From positions 62,001 to 126,000 of the forward strand of contig NZ_BOOW01000026.1 in the NCBI RefSeq assembly GCF_016863435.1: a stretch of 64,000 bases of DNA. Reading direction: 5' to 3'. The notes under the pieces were generated by a model. It saw only the letters and a list, made by a program, of their open reading frames with translations. It did not search any database and was not told where the DNA came from. Shown one piece after another: positions 43,697 through 53,719 of the stretch. Source of the stretch: Sinosporangium siamense. GTDB lineage: Bacteria; Actinomycetota; Actinomycetes; Streptosporangiales; Streptosporangiaceae. A program made the translations under genes and the position numbers. Each line of letters starts with the position of its first letter. Positions within the stretch are counted from its first letter, which is position 1.

Positions 43697-44485
43697 TCAA
43701 CTCCCCGTCGAACGGTAACGGCGGATGCCCGCCCGCCAGGCCGCCGCCGCGACCAGCCCCAGCAGCAGCGCCGCCAGCGGCGAGGCGAACCTGAGCCAGT
43801 GCGGCAGGCCGAGCGGGTCGTCCCGGTCCAGCACGAACAGCGCGGGCTGCCAGTTGACGAAGGCCAGTGGCAGCACGAAGGTCACCCCGCGCACCAGCTC
43901 GCCCCCGTAGATGCTGAGCGGATATTGCGTGAGCTGGTTGCCGCCGTAGGTGAACGCGTTGGCCACCTCCGGCGCGTCGGTCAGCAGGAACTGCAACGCC
44001 GCGCCCAGCGTGAACACCGACACGAAGATCGCGAACCCGCAGACGATCATCACCGGCACCATCCACGCCCGGCTCGCCGTCAGATCGAGCTGGGGTACGG
44101 CGAGAGCCAGCACCACGGCCGCCTGAAGCACGCGGCCGAACCGCTGCACGCTGAAGCGGTCCACCGCCACCTGCACGAACGGGCTCACCGGGCGGATCAG
44201 GACGGTGTCGAACGAGCCGCTCCGGATGTGCCCGCTGAGCCGGTCGACATTGCCGAACAGCAGATCGGCGAGGCCGAAGGACAAGCCGGCTGTGCCGTAC
44301 AAGAGCATGACCTCCGGCAGGGAGAAGCCGCCGAGGCGCTCCACGTGGGCGAAGATCACCCAGATGGCCGCGATGTCCAGGGCGTTCACGACGAAGGACG
44401 CGACCGTCATCATCGCCGCCGACAGCGGGTATTGGTAGGACGCCCGCATCCAGGTCCAGGCGAGCAGCACATAAGTCCTAACCAC
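43697..44485 (-). CDS. ABC-2 family (DUF990-type) permease, subunit 1
   Basis: 262 residues, six hydrophobic helices. It has the family pattern VERLGGFSLPEVMLLYGTAG and DLLFGNVDRLSGHIRSGSFD, with RPVSPFVQVAVDRFSVQRFG, typical of the paired DUF990-like permeases. It overlaps subunit 2 by eight bases and abuts the ATPase gene, so the three form one exporter. Confidence 0.88.
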   Translation of the reverse strand: MVRTYVLLAWTWMRASYQYPLSAAMMTVASFVVNALDIAAIWVIFAHVERLGGFSLPEVMLLYGTAGLSFGLADLLFGNVDRLSGHIRSGSFDTVLIRPVSPFVQVAVDRFSVQRFGRVLQAAVVLALAVPQLDLTASRAWMVPVMIVCGFAIFVSVFTLGAALQFLLTDAPEVANAFTYGGNQLTQYPLSIYGGELVRGVTFVLPLAFVNWQPALFVLDRDDPLGLPHWLRFASPLAALLLGLVAAAAWRAGIRRYRSTGS

Positions 44486-45284
44486 CCTGGATCACCACCT
44501 TGCGCCGGGCCCCCGCCGTGGCCAGCGCGCCGAGCGCGAGCAGCGCGGCGGCCCACGCCCCCTGGAAGGCCAGGGCCTCCCACAGGCCGCGGGTGCCCAG
44601 GTAGACGTCGACCGGCACCTGCACCATCGCGGCCCACGGCGTGGCCTGCGCTACCGCGCCGAGCCAGCCGGGGAAGATCGTCAGCGGGAGGATCATGCCG
44701 CTGAAGAAGCTCATCAGCACGCCCGAGAGCGCCTGCACGCCCCTGTCGTCGTCGATCCAGCAGGCCGAGAGCGCGATCAGGTAACGCCAGCCGAAGCTGG
44801 TGAGCAGGCCGAGGGCGAAACTGGCGCCGAACTCCGGCCACCGCCACACCGTCTGCGGAGCCGTCAGGCCGAACAGCGCCGCGCCGATCAGCGTGGGCGG
44901 CACACTGCGCACGAGGAGCAGGTAGAAGGCCCGGCCGAGGTCGTCGGCGAGTGACCAGAGCTGGAGCGAGGCCGGGCGCATCAGGTCGATCGCCACATCC
45001 CCGCTGCGGACCCGGCGGGCGAGGTCGAGGGAGCCGCCGAACATCTGCATGGGCCCGATGGCGGCCTGGGAGAGGAAGCAGAAGGTGACGGCGTCCACCA
45101 CGTCGTAGCCGCCGAGGCCGGGGCGGGCCTCCCACAGGGCGATCAGGACGTAGGCGCGAAGGATGCCGAAGACGGTGTTGGTGAAGGCCCCGGCGAGTGC
45201 GGCGGCGCGGTAGGTCGAATGTTTGCGGAATCCGTAGAGGGCGATGCGTAAATAGAGCTGGAAGACGGTCTCCCGGGGGGGCAC
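44478..45284 (-). CDS. ABC-2 family (DUF990-type) permease, subunit 2
   Basis: About 268 residues starting at GTG 45284 (PPRETVFQLYLRIALYGFRK). The frame is open further upstream to 45458 but that part is arginine-rich and reads into the aceA terminator. It carries six helices and the family motif RRVRSGDVAIDLMRPASLQL. It heads the exporter operon (subunit 2, subunit 1, ATPase) and is homologous to subunit 1, so the transporter is a heterodimer. Confidence 0.86.
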   Translation of the reverse strand: MPPRETVFQLYLRIALYGFRKHSTYRAAALAGAFTNTVFGILRAYVLIALWEARPGLGGYDVVDAVTFCFLSQAAIGPMQMFGGSLDLARRVRSGDVAIDLMRPASLQLWSLADDLGRAFYLLLVRSVPPTLIGAALFGLTAPQTVWRWPEFGASFALGLLTSFGWRYLIALSACWIDDDRGVQALSGVLMSFFSGMILPLTIFPGWLGAVAQATPWAAMVQVPVDVYLGTRGLWEALAFQGAWAAALLALGALATAGARRKVVIQGG

Positions 45285-45379
45285 GCGGGCACGGCGGAGC
45301 CGTGCGGACGGACGGTGAGAACGTCTCAACCTACGGCGCGCCGCCACCGGGGGCAATCGGATATCCCGGGCACGTGGAC

Positions 45380-45421
45380 AGCCCGCGTTCCAGAGGACTG
45401 CGCTTCCCTGGAACGCGGGCT
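45380..45421 (-). terminator. terminator of aceA
   Basis: AGCCCGCGTTCCAG pairs perfectly over 14 bp with 45408-45421 around a 14-base loop, 80 bases past the aceA stop. Confidence 0.7.
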
Positions 45422-45501
45422 GCTTCACCTGGTCGCCGGGATCCGCCGGGGTAACCATCCCGTGCCCATGAGATCTGTTCAGGCGGATCCCGGTGTTCGG
45501 G

Positions 45502-46791
<1,290 letters not shown>

Positions 46792-47060
46792 GGTTTTCAC
46801 TCCTTCGTCCCCTGGGTGCCTTGCCTTGAGTGTGGGCCGCGCCAGACCGGGCAAACAAGGATGAAGTTGCAGAAAAATCGTCAGTTCTTCTCTCAAACGA
46901 CAAGACTTACCGGTATTCGGCTAAGAAGAAAGTTCAAGTTTTCCAAATGGACTAGACCAATGACAACGTGTGTCCGAGAGTGGGAGCGAGCCCCTTGACG
47001 GGGGCGCCACAGTATGTATTGGTTCGTAAGAACGCCGGAAATTTCGCTTAGGATCCTCGT
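46792..47060. promoter_or_regulatory. aceA-ramB divergent control region
   Basis: TAGGAT (47049-47054) is six bases before ATG 47061, marking a leaderless promoter for the regulator. The AT-rich part 46895-46970, with AAAGTTCAAGTTTTCCAAA-like sequence, probably contains the aceA promoter and regulator sites. The C. glutamicum RamB motif is not matched exactly. Confidence 0.45.
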
Positions 47061-48530
47061 ATGACGTCATTGCTGGGCGAAGAACCGCTGTCTTTGACTC
47101 AGGAACTCGATCTGATCGCGTTCGGACAGCGGCTACGCCACCTGCGCAAGCAACGTGGACTCACCCTCGCCGACCTCGGCGGGCGGGTCGGACGCGCGCC
47201 CAGCCAGCTCTCCCTGCTGGAGAACGGCAAGCGCGAGCCCAAGCTCTCTCTGCTCAAGTCACTCGCGGCGGCGCTCAACGTGCCCGTGGAAGAACTGCTG
47301 CGACGACACCCGCCGAACCGGCGCGCCCAACTGGAGATCGCCCTGGAGGAGGCTCAGCGCGACCCCGTCTACGCCGCACTCGGCCTGCCCAAGCTCAAGG
47401 TCTCCGCGCGAGTGCCCAACGACGTGCTCGAACACATTCTCGCCCTCTACGGCGAGCTGCGGTCACGTCAGGCCCGCGGCACCGCCACGCCCGAGGAGGC
47501 AAGGGCCGCCAACGCCGAGCTCCGCCGCAGGCAGCGCGAGCTCGGCAACTACTTCGCCGACATCGAGAAAGCCGCCGCAGAAGCCCTGTCGCAGGTCGGC
47601 TACCGCACCGGAGCCCTGTCCCAGAGCACCGTGCAGGCGCTGGTCACCCATTTCGGCTTCACCGTACACACCGTGCAGGATCTGCCGCGGTCGGTGCGCT
47701 CGATCACCGACCTGCGCAACCGGCGGCTCTACGTCAAACACGAGCAGCTCGGCATGCACACACCGCGCACGATTTTGCTCCAGACCCTCGGCCACTTCGC
47801 CCTGGGTCACCACAAACCCCGCGACTTCGCCGACTTCCTGCGCCAGCGCACCGAGGCCAACTACTTCGCCGCCGCCGTGCTCGTGCCCGAGACGGCCGCC
47901 GTGCCCTACCTCAGGGAGGCGAAGCAGGACCGGGCGCTATCGGTCGAGGACCTGCGGGACGTGTTCGCCGTGTCCTACGAGATGGCCGCCCACAGGTTCA
48001 CCAACCTCGCCACCCACCACCTCGGCCTCGTCTGCCACTTCGTGCGCAACGACGCCGGGGGCACCATCTACAAGGCCTACGAGAACGACGGCATCGTCTT
48101 CCCCGCCGACGAGCAGGGAGCCATCGAAGGGCAGCGCATGTGCCTGAAATGGTCGGGCCGGCAGGTGTTCCAGTCGCCGGACCGGTTCTCGGTCTACTAC
48201 CAATACTCCGACTCGCCCACCGGGACCTACTTCTGCGTGGCCCACGTGGATCCGTCCCGCGAGCGCGACTTCGCGATCACCCTGGGCGTGCCATACCGCG
48301 AGTCCCGCTGGTTCCGGGGCCGGGAGACCACCCACCGCACCAAGTCGGCCTGCCCGACGGGCGACTGCTGCCGCCGTCCCCCCGTCGAGCTCGCTCAACG
48401 CTGGGAGGGTTTCGCCTGGCCCTCCGCACGCGCCAACTCGCATGTGCTCGCCGCCCTGCCGCCCGGGTCCTTCCCCGGAGTCGACGAGGCCGACGTCTAC
48501 GCCTTCCTGGAGCGCCACGCCGCACGCTGA
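47061..48530 (+). CDS. ramB: RamB-like short-chain fatty acyl / acetate metabolism regulator
   Basis: 489 residues. An N-terminal XRE helix-turn-helix (LRHLRKQRGLTLADLGGRVG, QLSLLENGKREP) is followed by an IrrE/ImmA-like region with a degenerate zinc motif (LGHFALGHHK, no HExxH Glu). A C-terminal DUF2083-type domain carries cysteines (SACPTGDCCRRPP). The architecture and divergence from aceA match C. glutamicum RamB, a repressor of aceA/aceB that responds to acetate-related acyl-CoAs. The start is leaderless. Confidence 0.9.
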   Translation: MTSLLGEEPLSLTQELDLIAFGQRLRHLRKQRGLTLADLGGRVGRAPSQLSLLENGKREPKLSLLKSLAAALNVPVEELLRRHPPNRRAQLEIALEEAQRDPVYAALGLPKLKVSARVPNDVLEHILALYGELRSRQARGTATPEEARAANAELRRRQRELGNYFADIEKAAAEALSQVGYRTGALSQSTVQALVTHFGFTVHTVQDLPRSVRSITDLRNRRLYVKHEQLGMHTPRTILLQTLGHFALGHHKPRDFADFLRQRTEANYFAAAVLVPETAAVPYLREAKQDRALSVEDLRDVFAVSYEMAAHRFTNLATHHLGLVCHFVRNDAGGTIYKAYENDGIVFPADEQGAIEGQRMCLKWSGRQVFQSPDRFSVYYQYSDSPTGTYFCVAHVDPSRERDFAITLGVPYRESRWFRGRETTHRTKSACPTGDCCRRPPVELAQRWEGFAWPSARANSHVLAALPPGSFPGVDEADVYAFLERHAAR

Positions 48531-48591
48531 TCACACTTGTGTGCGGCATAAGGTGAGGTGGTCGTAGTCGTTGTGGTTGGGGAGGTAATGC

Positions 48592-49557
48592 GTGCTGCCT
48601 GAGGTCGAGGTCTGGCTCCGCAGGCGCACGACAACGTCGTCCGACTGGCCCCTGCCCTCCCTCTTGGCAGCCAAGGGCACCACCACCGTCAGCGTCGTCC
48701 TCCCCGCACGCAACGAGGCGGCCACCGTCGGCGAGATCGTCACCGCCATTCGCCGCGACCTCATGGAAGCCGTCCCCCTCGTCGACGAACTCGTCGTCAT
48801 CGACTCCCGTTCGACCGACGACACCGCGTCGCGCGCCGCCAGCGCCGGCGCCGCCGTACACGCCCAGGACGAGATCCTCCCCGCCCTCAAACCCCTCGAC
48901 GGCAAGGGGGAGGCCCTGTGGAAGTCGCTCGCCGTCACAAGCGGCGACCTGCTGGTCTTCGTCGACGCCGACCTGCGCAGCTTCACCACCACCTTCGTCA
49001 CCGGCCTGCTCGGCCCCCTGCTCACCGACCCCGGCGTCGCCTACGTCAAGGGGTGCTACGACCGGCCCCTCCACGGACAGCGCGCCGGGGGCGGCAGGGT
49101 CACCGAGCTCGTCGCACGGCCCCTCCTCAACCTCCACTGGCCGCGGCTGGCCGGCTTCGTGCAGCCGCTCGCCGGTGAATACGCCGGGCGGCGCACCGCG
49201 CTCGAACGTGTCCCGTTCGTCACCGGCTACGGCGTCGAACTCGGGCTGCTCGTCGACCTGCTCGAACTCGCCGGCCTCGACGCCCTCGCCCAGGTCGACC
49301 TCGGCCGCCGCGTGCACTCCCACCAGTCCACCGAGGCGCTCGGCGGCATGTCGGCCCAGATCCTGCACACCGCCTGGGCCCGCCTCGAACGGCAGAGCAA
49401 GATCGTGTCGCTGGATCCGCCGTCGCCCCGCCTCTCGCAGTTCCGCCGCACGCCCGGCGGCCACGCCCCCACCACCCGCGACGTCTCCGTGCCCGAACGG
49501 CCCCCGATGCTCACCGTCGACGGATACGCGGGCAACTCCGGCCGGACGCTACGGTGA
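48592..49557 (+). CDS. gpgS: glucosyl-3-phosphoglycerate synthase
   Basis: 321 residues, a GT81/GT2-like glycosyltransferase. It shows VSVVLPARNEAATVGEIV, the DXD metal motif LVFVDADLRSF, YVKGCYDRPL, PLAGEYAGRR, VPFVTGYGVELGLL and VHSHQSTEALGGMSAQI, all typical of GpgS. It transfers glucose from NDP-glucose to 3-phosphoglycerate, the first step towards glucosylglycerate and methylglucose lipopolysaccharide. GTG 48592 has GGGGAGGT seven bases upstream. No GpgP phosphatase is adjacent. Confidence 0.9.
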   Translation: MLPEVEVWLRRRTTTSSDWPLPSLLAAKGTTTVSVVLPARNEAATVGEIVTAIRRDLMEAVPLVDELVVIDSRSTDDTASRAASAGAAVHAQDEILPALKPLDGKGEALWKSLAVTSGDLLVFVDADLRSFTTTFVTGLLGPLLTDPGVAYVKGCYDRPLHGQRAGGGRVTELVARPLLNLHWPRLAGFVQPLAGEYAGRRTALERVPFVTGYGVELGLLVDLLELAGLDALAQVDLGRRVHSHQSTEALGGMSAQILHTAWARLERQSKIVSLDPPSPRLSQFRRTPGGHAPTTRDVSVPERPPMLTVDGYAGNSGRTLR

Positions 49558-49564
49558 TCACACC

Positions 49565-50698
49565 ATGGACCGCATGACGACGCCTCAGGGCGGCTTCGAC
49601 CTCGCCCGCCACCCCGACGACCCGCGCGACGCGCTGCGCGCCTGGGACGCCGCCGACGAATACCTGCTGCGGCACCTCCACGACTCCGGAGGCCCCGGCG
49701 GGAACGTCGTCATCGTCGGCGACAGGTGGGGCGCTCTGACCGTCGCGCTGGCGGACCTGCGCCCTGCCCAGATCGCCGGCTCCCACCTCACCCAGCTGGC
49801 CACCCGGGCCAACCTCGACCGCAACGGGCGCACCGGGGCGACACTGCTGTCCAGCCGCGACACCCCGCCCGATCGCATCGACACGCTGCTGATCCGCGTC
49901 CCGAAGAGCCTCGCCTACCTGGAGGACCGGCTGCACCGCCTCGCCCACCTCCTGCACCCGGGCAGCGTCGTCGCGGGGACGGGCAAGACCACCGAGATCC
50001 ACACCTCGACCCTCGCCCTGTTCGACCGCGTCATCGGTCCCACCCGCACCTCGCTCGCCGAGCGGAAGGCCCGGCTGATCTTCAGTACGGTGGACCCCGG
50101 CCGTGCGCCGGGCCCCAGCCCGTGGCCGAAAAGCTACGCCCTGCCGTCCGGAATCGGCCCCGTCTCCGGCCGCACCGTCGTCAACCACGCCGGCGTCTTC
50201 TGCGCCGAGCGCCTAGACGTCGGCACCAGATTCCTGCTGCAAAACCTCCCCCGGACGCGGGGGGCGGCGCACATCGTCGACCTCGGCTGCGGCAACGGCG
50301 TCGTCGGCCTCGCCGCCGCGCTCCTCAACCCCGACGCGCACGTCGTCTGCGTCGACGAGTCCCACCAGGCCGTGGCCTCCGCCGAGGCCACATTCGACCT
50401 CAACGGCGTGAAAGCCGAGTTCCACGTGGCCGACGCCCTCACCGGCACAGCGCCCGGCACCGTCGACCTCGTCCTCAACAACCCGCCGTTCCACAGCCAC
50501 CGCGCCGTCACCGACGAGGTCGCGTGGCGCATGTTCACCGGCGCGCGCACCGCCCTGCGCCCCGGCGGCGAACTCCGCGTCGTCGGCAACCGCCACCTGG
50601 GCTACCACGTGAAACTGCGCCGGCTGTTCGGCAACTGCGAGCTCGTGGCGAGCAACCCCAAGTTCGTGGTGCTGAGCGCGGTCAAGCGCCGACGGTGA
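49565..50698 (+). CDS. RsmC/RlmG-like rRNA guanine-N2 methyltransferase
   Basis: 377 residues in two halves: a degenerate N-terminal methyltransferase-like domain (1-165) and a catalytic domain. The catalytic half has AdoMet motif I VDLGCGNGVVGLAAAL, acidic loop VVCVDESHQAV, and the N2-guanine signature VDLVLNNPPFH. This two-domain plan with NPPFH is that of RsmC (16S G1207) and RlmG (23S G1835). ATG 49565 is chosen (49574 possible); the frame opens much earlier inside gpgS. The last codons lie in a 47-bp direct duplication. Confidence 0.85.
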   Translation: MDRMTTPQGGFDLARHPDDPRDALRAWDAADEYLLRHLHDSGGPGGNVVIVGDRWGALTVALADLRPAQIAGSHLTQLATRANLDRNGRTGATLLSSRDTPPDRIDTLLIRVPKSLAYLEDRLHRLAHLLHPGSVVAGTGKTTEIHTSTLALFDRVIGPTRTSLAERKARLIFSTVDPGRAPGPSPWPKSYALPSGIGPVSGRTVVNHAGVFCAERLDVGTRFLLQNLPRTRGAAHIVDLGCGNGVVGLAAALLNPDAHVVCVDESHQAVASAEATFDLNGVKAEFHVADALTGTAPGTVDLVLNNPPFHSHRAVTDEVAWRMFTGARTALRPGGELRVVGNRHLGYHVKLRRLFGNCELVASNPKFVVLSAVKRRR

Positions 50699-50756
50699 AG
50701 CGGCGGCGGTTCGTGGTGCTGAGCGCGGTCAAGCGGTGGCCGTGAAGCGGCGGTGG
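50663..50756. repeat. 47-bp direct duplication at convergent gene ends
   Basis: TTCGTGGTGCTGAGCGCGGT followed by CAAGCG occurs at 50663 and again at 50710, with GTGAAGCGGCGG after each. The first copy encodes the end of the methyltransferase. The second provides the final codons and stop of the opposite LysR gene. Confidence 0.8.
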
Positions 50757-51607
50757 GCGTCAGTGAACATACGGACGTAGGCGGCGACCAGCGGGGAGTT
50801 GTCCGAGCGCCGCCACGCCAGCACCAGGGCACTGGGGGCGGCGTCGAGAATCGGCCGGAACACCACCCCGTCCACCGCATAGCGCGGCACGACCTTCGCC
50901 GGCAGCATCGCCACCGCCCCGTTCCACAACACCGCGTGCAGGCACTCGTCGACCGACCGCACCTGCGGCCCGTCCCCCTCACCCGCCGGCTGCCAGAAGG
51001 CCCGCCACAACGCGTCCGACTCGGCGGGCGGCCGCACCCAGACGCACCCGGCCAGCTCCGCCAGCCGTACCCCGTCGTCCGCCCGCGCCAGCGCGTGCCC
51101 GGCGGGCAGCGCCACCACGCACGGCTCCTCAGCGACCTTCCGCACGACCAGCCCCGTGGCGCCGAACGGCCCGCGGGTGATCGCCAGATCCACCGCCCCT
51201 GACGCCAGGCCGATCGTCGGGTCGGTGAACTCGCCCTGGCGCAGCTGCACCATCGCATGCGGGTGAGCCTGCCGGAACCTAGGCGCCACCCGCGCCGAGA
51301 GCACCTCCTCGCCCGGCCCCAGCACCCCGATCACCAGCCGCTGCACCCCCGCCGCCGCCAGCACCCGCTCACGCGCCACGTCCATCCGGCTCAGCACGTC
51401 GCGCGCCTCACGCAGCAGCACCTCGCCCGGCGCCGTCAGCACCATCCCCGAGGGCGTGCGCTCGAACAACGTGCAGCCGAGCTCGGCCTCAAGCTCACGG
51501 ATGCGCTGGCTCAACGGTGGCTGCGACATGTGCAACCTGCGGGCGGCCCGCCCGACGTTGCCCTCCTCGGCCACAGCAACGAAATAGAGCAGCCGCCGGA
51601 GATCCAT
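50729..51607 (-). CDS. LysR-family transcriptional regulator
   Basis: 292 residues. The helix-turn-helix is MDLRRLLYFVAVAEEGNVGR, LHMSQPPLSQRIRELEAELG; the effector domain has LVIGVLGPGEEVLSARVAPRF, VDLAITRGPF and a late GAVAMLPAKVVPRYAVDGV. It diverges from the AhpD-like gene, with an AGGCAC-N7-GTGCCT site at its own start codon, so it probably regulates both. Its 3' end lies within a 47-bp duplication. Confidence 0.9.
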   Translation of the reverse strand: MDLRRLLYFVAVAEEGNVGRAARRLHMSQPPLSQRIRELEAELGCTLFERTPSGMVLTAPGEVLLREARDVLSRMDVARERVLAAAGVQRLVIGVLGPGEEVLSARVAPRFRQAHPHAMVQLRQGEFTDPTIGLASGAVDLAITRGPFGATGLVVRKVAEEPCVVALPAGHALARADDGVRLAELAGCVWVRPPAESDALWRAFWQPAGEGDGPQVRSVDECLHAVLWNGAVAMLPAKVVPRYAVDGVVFRPILDAAPSALVLAWRRSDNSPLVAAYVRMFTDAHRRFTATA

Positions 51608-51609
51608 GC

Positions 51610-51628
51610 AGGCACGATATCAGTGCCT
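51610..51628. promoter_or_regulatory. putative LysR-type operator
   Basis: AGGCAC-N7-GTGCCT is a perfect interrupted dyad two bases upstream of the LysR start codon, facing the AhpD-like gene. A second palindrome, GGGCATGCCC, lies at 51663-51672 close to the AhpD-like start. Confidence 0.55.
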
Positions 51629-51688
51629 TTATCACCCGGTCGCAGATGGACTTGGACGGGGTGGGCATGCCCCCGCTTTGATCGACAT

Positions 51689-52030
51689 ATGTGTTACAAA
51701 CACCCCTCCGACCTGGACCTCATTCCTAGGCTGCGGGAGCTCGCCCCCGTCGAAGCCTCGGCCTTCCTCGCCTTCCACGAGACCAGCACACGCCCCGACG
51801 GCGCCGTCCCGCTCCGCTACCGCGAACTGATCGCCCTCGCCATCGCCCTGACGACCCAGTGCGAACTCTGCATCGACGTCCATGTACGGCAGGCCCGCGC
51901 GGCCGGAGTCACGGCCGAGGAACTCGCGGAGACGGCCATGACGGCTGCCGCCGTACGGGCCGGGGGGACGCTGTCACACGCCCTGCTGATGATCAAGCTC
52001 CACGACGGGGAGGCGAAGGCCGATGCGTAG
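51689..52030 (+). CDS. carboxymuconolactone decarboxylase / AhpD-like protein
   Basis: 113 residues, all-helical AhpD fold. The redox/proton-relay motif TTQCELCIDVHVRQARAAG (Cys-Glu-Leu-Cys-x3-His) is intact, followed by EELAETAMTAAAVRAGG. Proteins with this CxxC are peroxiredoxin-like alkylhydroperoxidases or lactone decarboxylases. The start is ATG 51689 (CYKHPSDLDLIPRLRELAP). It ends inside the ATG of a 30-residue mini-gene (ATGCGTAG). Regulation by the divergent LysR is likely. Confidence 0.88.
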   Translation: MCYKHPSDLDLIPRLRELAPVEASAFLAFHETSTRPDGAVPLRYRELIALAIALTTQCELCIDVHVRQARAAGVTAEELAETAMTAAAVRAGGTLSHALLMIKLHDGEAKADA

Positions 52031-52115
52031 GCTCATCGAGCGGTTGTTCCGCATGTGTGGCAAGTGCGGCAACGCCTGCACCCCGCGCTCACTGAAACGC
52101 AAATCCCGCACCTGA
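52023..52115 (+). CDS. 30-residue Cys-motif mini-protein
   Basis: ATG 52023 overlaps the AhpD-like stop (ATGCGTAG), so translation can be coupled. The product begins RRLIERLFRMCGKCGNACTP and ends SLKRKSRT. It is strongly basic, with a CxxCxxxC motif that could hold zinc or be redox active. The frame ends two bases before the opposite gene's stop codon, leaving no unused DNA. It is too short for standard gene finders and I recognise no family. It could be a redox partner of the AhpD-like protein (inference). Confidence 0.5.
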   Translation: MRRLIERLFRMCGKCGNACTPRSLKRKSRT

Positions 52116-52117
52116 TG

Positions 52118-53410
52118 TCAACCGGGCGCCCATGTGGTGGTGTCGAGGTGAAACCCCTCGTCCGCTTTTCCGGGCACCACATGCAAATCCCAGGCGGCAT
52201 CGCCTTCCACGGCGGAGGGTGATGCCATGTGAAAAACGGTCGCGTCGGCAGTGAACTTCGCCAGCCGGACCTCGCCCGCTGTGACCGCCGGCTCCACCTC
52301 TTGATCGGCGACCGGAGGAAACGAGCCCACCAGTTCCTCCACCCAACCGGGCACCGGCTCCCTCACTGTCGTCAACGCCTCGGCGAACCACGGAGCCAGC
52401 CCGGGCCCACCGCGGCCGGCCCAGTGAACGACCAACTCCCGGAAGCGTCTTTCTCGCCGGCCCGCTCCAAATGCGGCCCCTGCGGCCACCACAGCCGTTC
52501 CCGCACCCGCGAAGGTCCGGGCGAGAGAACGGAGCAAAGGGTGATCGACGCACTGGGCGAAGCGGACCATGCGGATGGACAGCATCGCCCAGTGCACAAC
52601 TCCCGCCGCCACTTGAGCACTCTCGCCAAGGGCGTGCCGCTTGGGCCGGGGGCGTGCATCGGACCTCACAAACGGGGGAGCGATCGCATCGGCGGCTCGC
52701 CCCGCTTTCGACAGATGCCAGCTGTGGTCGTCGATGTAAACGCTGCCGCTGCCGCCGAGAAGCAGTCCGCGCCTCCCCAAGCGCACCGATATTTCACCAT
52801 TTGCACAGCTCAACACGGCACCTGTACCGTCATCGGCGTCAAAGCGCCCTGCCACGAGATCCTCAACGGAGAACCGCAGTTCGGCAGGCGACGCGGAATC
52901 GCCGGGTACGGCATAGCACCGCTCGGCAGTCAAAATGAGGGAAGCCCTCAACCGGGTGCCGACCCGCTCCACCATGATCTGCCGCACCTCGGCACCGCGC
53001 AGATCGTAGTCGCCGGCGAGAGCGCCCACCGTCTCCCCGGTCAGCGCCGTTCTCGAGGGCCTGACCTTCCCCCGGCTGTCCCGGAAGAAGGCCCGCCCTG
53101 TTTCCACCGGGTCAAGCAGTGAGTCAAGCGCGAACCCCGCCGACGCCCCTTGCTCGACCATCCACGCCCGCCGCGAGGCCCCGAGCTCGGCCATCCACCG
53201 CAGTGCGGCACGAGCCCTCCGCTCACGTCCCCACCGCGTGCCGGCGGAGGCACACTGGAAAAGCGGGAACGTGTTGTTGTCCCAGACATCACTGACGTCG
53301 ACGACGGTCAGCCGGTCAAAGCGGCGAGCATCCGCCACAGCCTCCTGGATCTGCACCAACGACCGATCCAGCAGACTCCCAAACGCGGCCATCGCCGACG
53401 TTCGTGCCAT
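52118..53410 (-). CDS. orphan 430-residue protein
   Basis: No domain recognised. The protein starts ARTSAMAAFGSLLDRSLVQI, has a VDVSDVWDNNTFPLFQCASA segment, a Trp/Arg-rich helix (WMAELGASRRAWMVEQGA), a beta-rich middle (LSCANGEISVRLGRRGLLLG, VYIDDHSWHLSKAG), a short Ala/Gly hydrophobic stretch near residue 310, and ends FHLDTTTWAPG. It has no signal peptide. Codon use is typical of the region. It is nine bases downstream of a VOC gene, so the two are cotranscribed. Function unknown; it might be secreted-protein-like or a repeat-poor enzyme. Confidence 0.75.
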   Translation of the reverse strand: MARTSAMAAFGSLLDRSLVQIQEAVADARRFDRLTVVDVSDVWDNNTFPLFQCASAGTRWGRERRARAALRWMAELGASRRAWMVEQGASAGFALDSLLDPVETGRAFFRDSRGKVRPSRTALTGETVGALAGDYDLRGAEVRQIMVERVGTRLRASLILTAERCYAVPGDSASPAELRFSVEDLVAGRFDADDGTGAVLSCANGEISVRLGRRGLLLGGSGSVYIDDHSWHLSKAGRAADAIAPPFVRSDARPRPKRHALGESAQVAAGVVHWAMLSIRMVRFAQCVDHPLLRSLARTFAGAGTAVVAAGAAFGAGRRERRFRELVVHWAGRGGPGLAPWFAEALTTVREPVPGWVEELVGSFPPVADQEVEPAVTAGEVRLAKFTADATVFHMASPSAVEGDAAWDLHVVPGKADEGFHLDTTTWAPG

Positions 53411-53419
53411 TGCTTCTAC

Positions 53420-53719
53420 CTAACCTGCGACATGCAACTCGATGGTCCGGCCGTCGGGATCACGCAACATATGCCGCCCCGCGGCATATCCGTGCCTCGC
53501 CCTCACCTCGCTCCCGAACCCCAGCCGCACCGGCCCGGACTCCCGCCCCGGCGCCGCCGCCGGATAGAGCTCGAACACCATGCCGCCGGGGAGCACGGCA
53601 GCGAAATGCCGAGGCCCGGTCCCGTGCTGCTCCTCCTCGAACACCAACCCCAACGACTCGTAGAACTTCCGGCACTCACTCAGTCGATGCGTGTAGATGA
53701 CTATGAGGTTTGCCCGCAT
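53420..53719 (-). CDS. VOC (glyoxalase/bleomycin-resistance) family protein
   Basis: 99 residues, one complete beta-alpha-beta3 pair: LIVIYTHRLSECRKFYESLG, RHFAAVLPGGMVFELYPA, MLRDPDGRTIELHV. The metal-type residues of the fold (Glu in FELYP, Glu in IELHV) are present, but the first His is less certain. The family ranges from glyoxalase I and dioxygenases to drug-binding proteins. It is first in a two-gene unit with the orphan protein downstream. AGGGGG precedes the ATG closely. Confidence 0.82.
   Translation of the reverse strand: MRANLIVIYTHRLSECRKFYESLGLVFEEEQHGTGPRHFAAVLPGGMVFELYPAAAPGRESGPVRLGFGSEVRARHGYAAGRHMLRDPDGRTIELHVAG

Noticed and set aside
46895-46970. RamB binding site as in C. 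glutamicum
   Set aside because: AAAGTTCAAGTTTTCC-like sequence resembles the motif only loosely; not claimed as a site.
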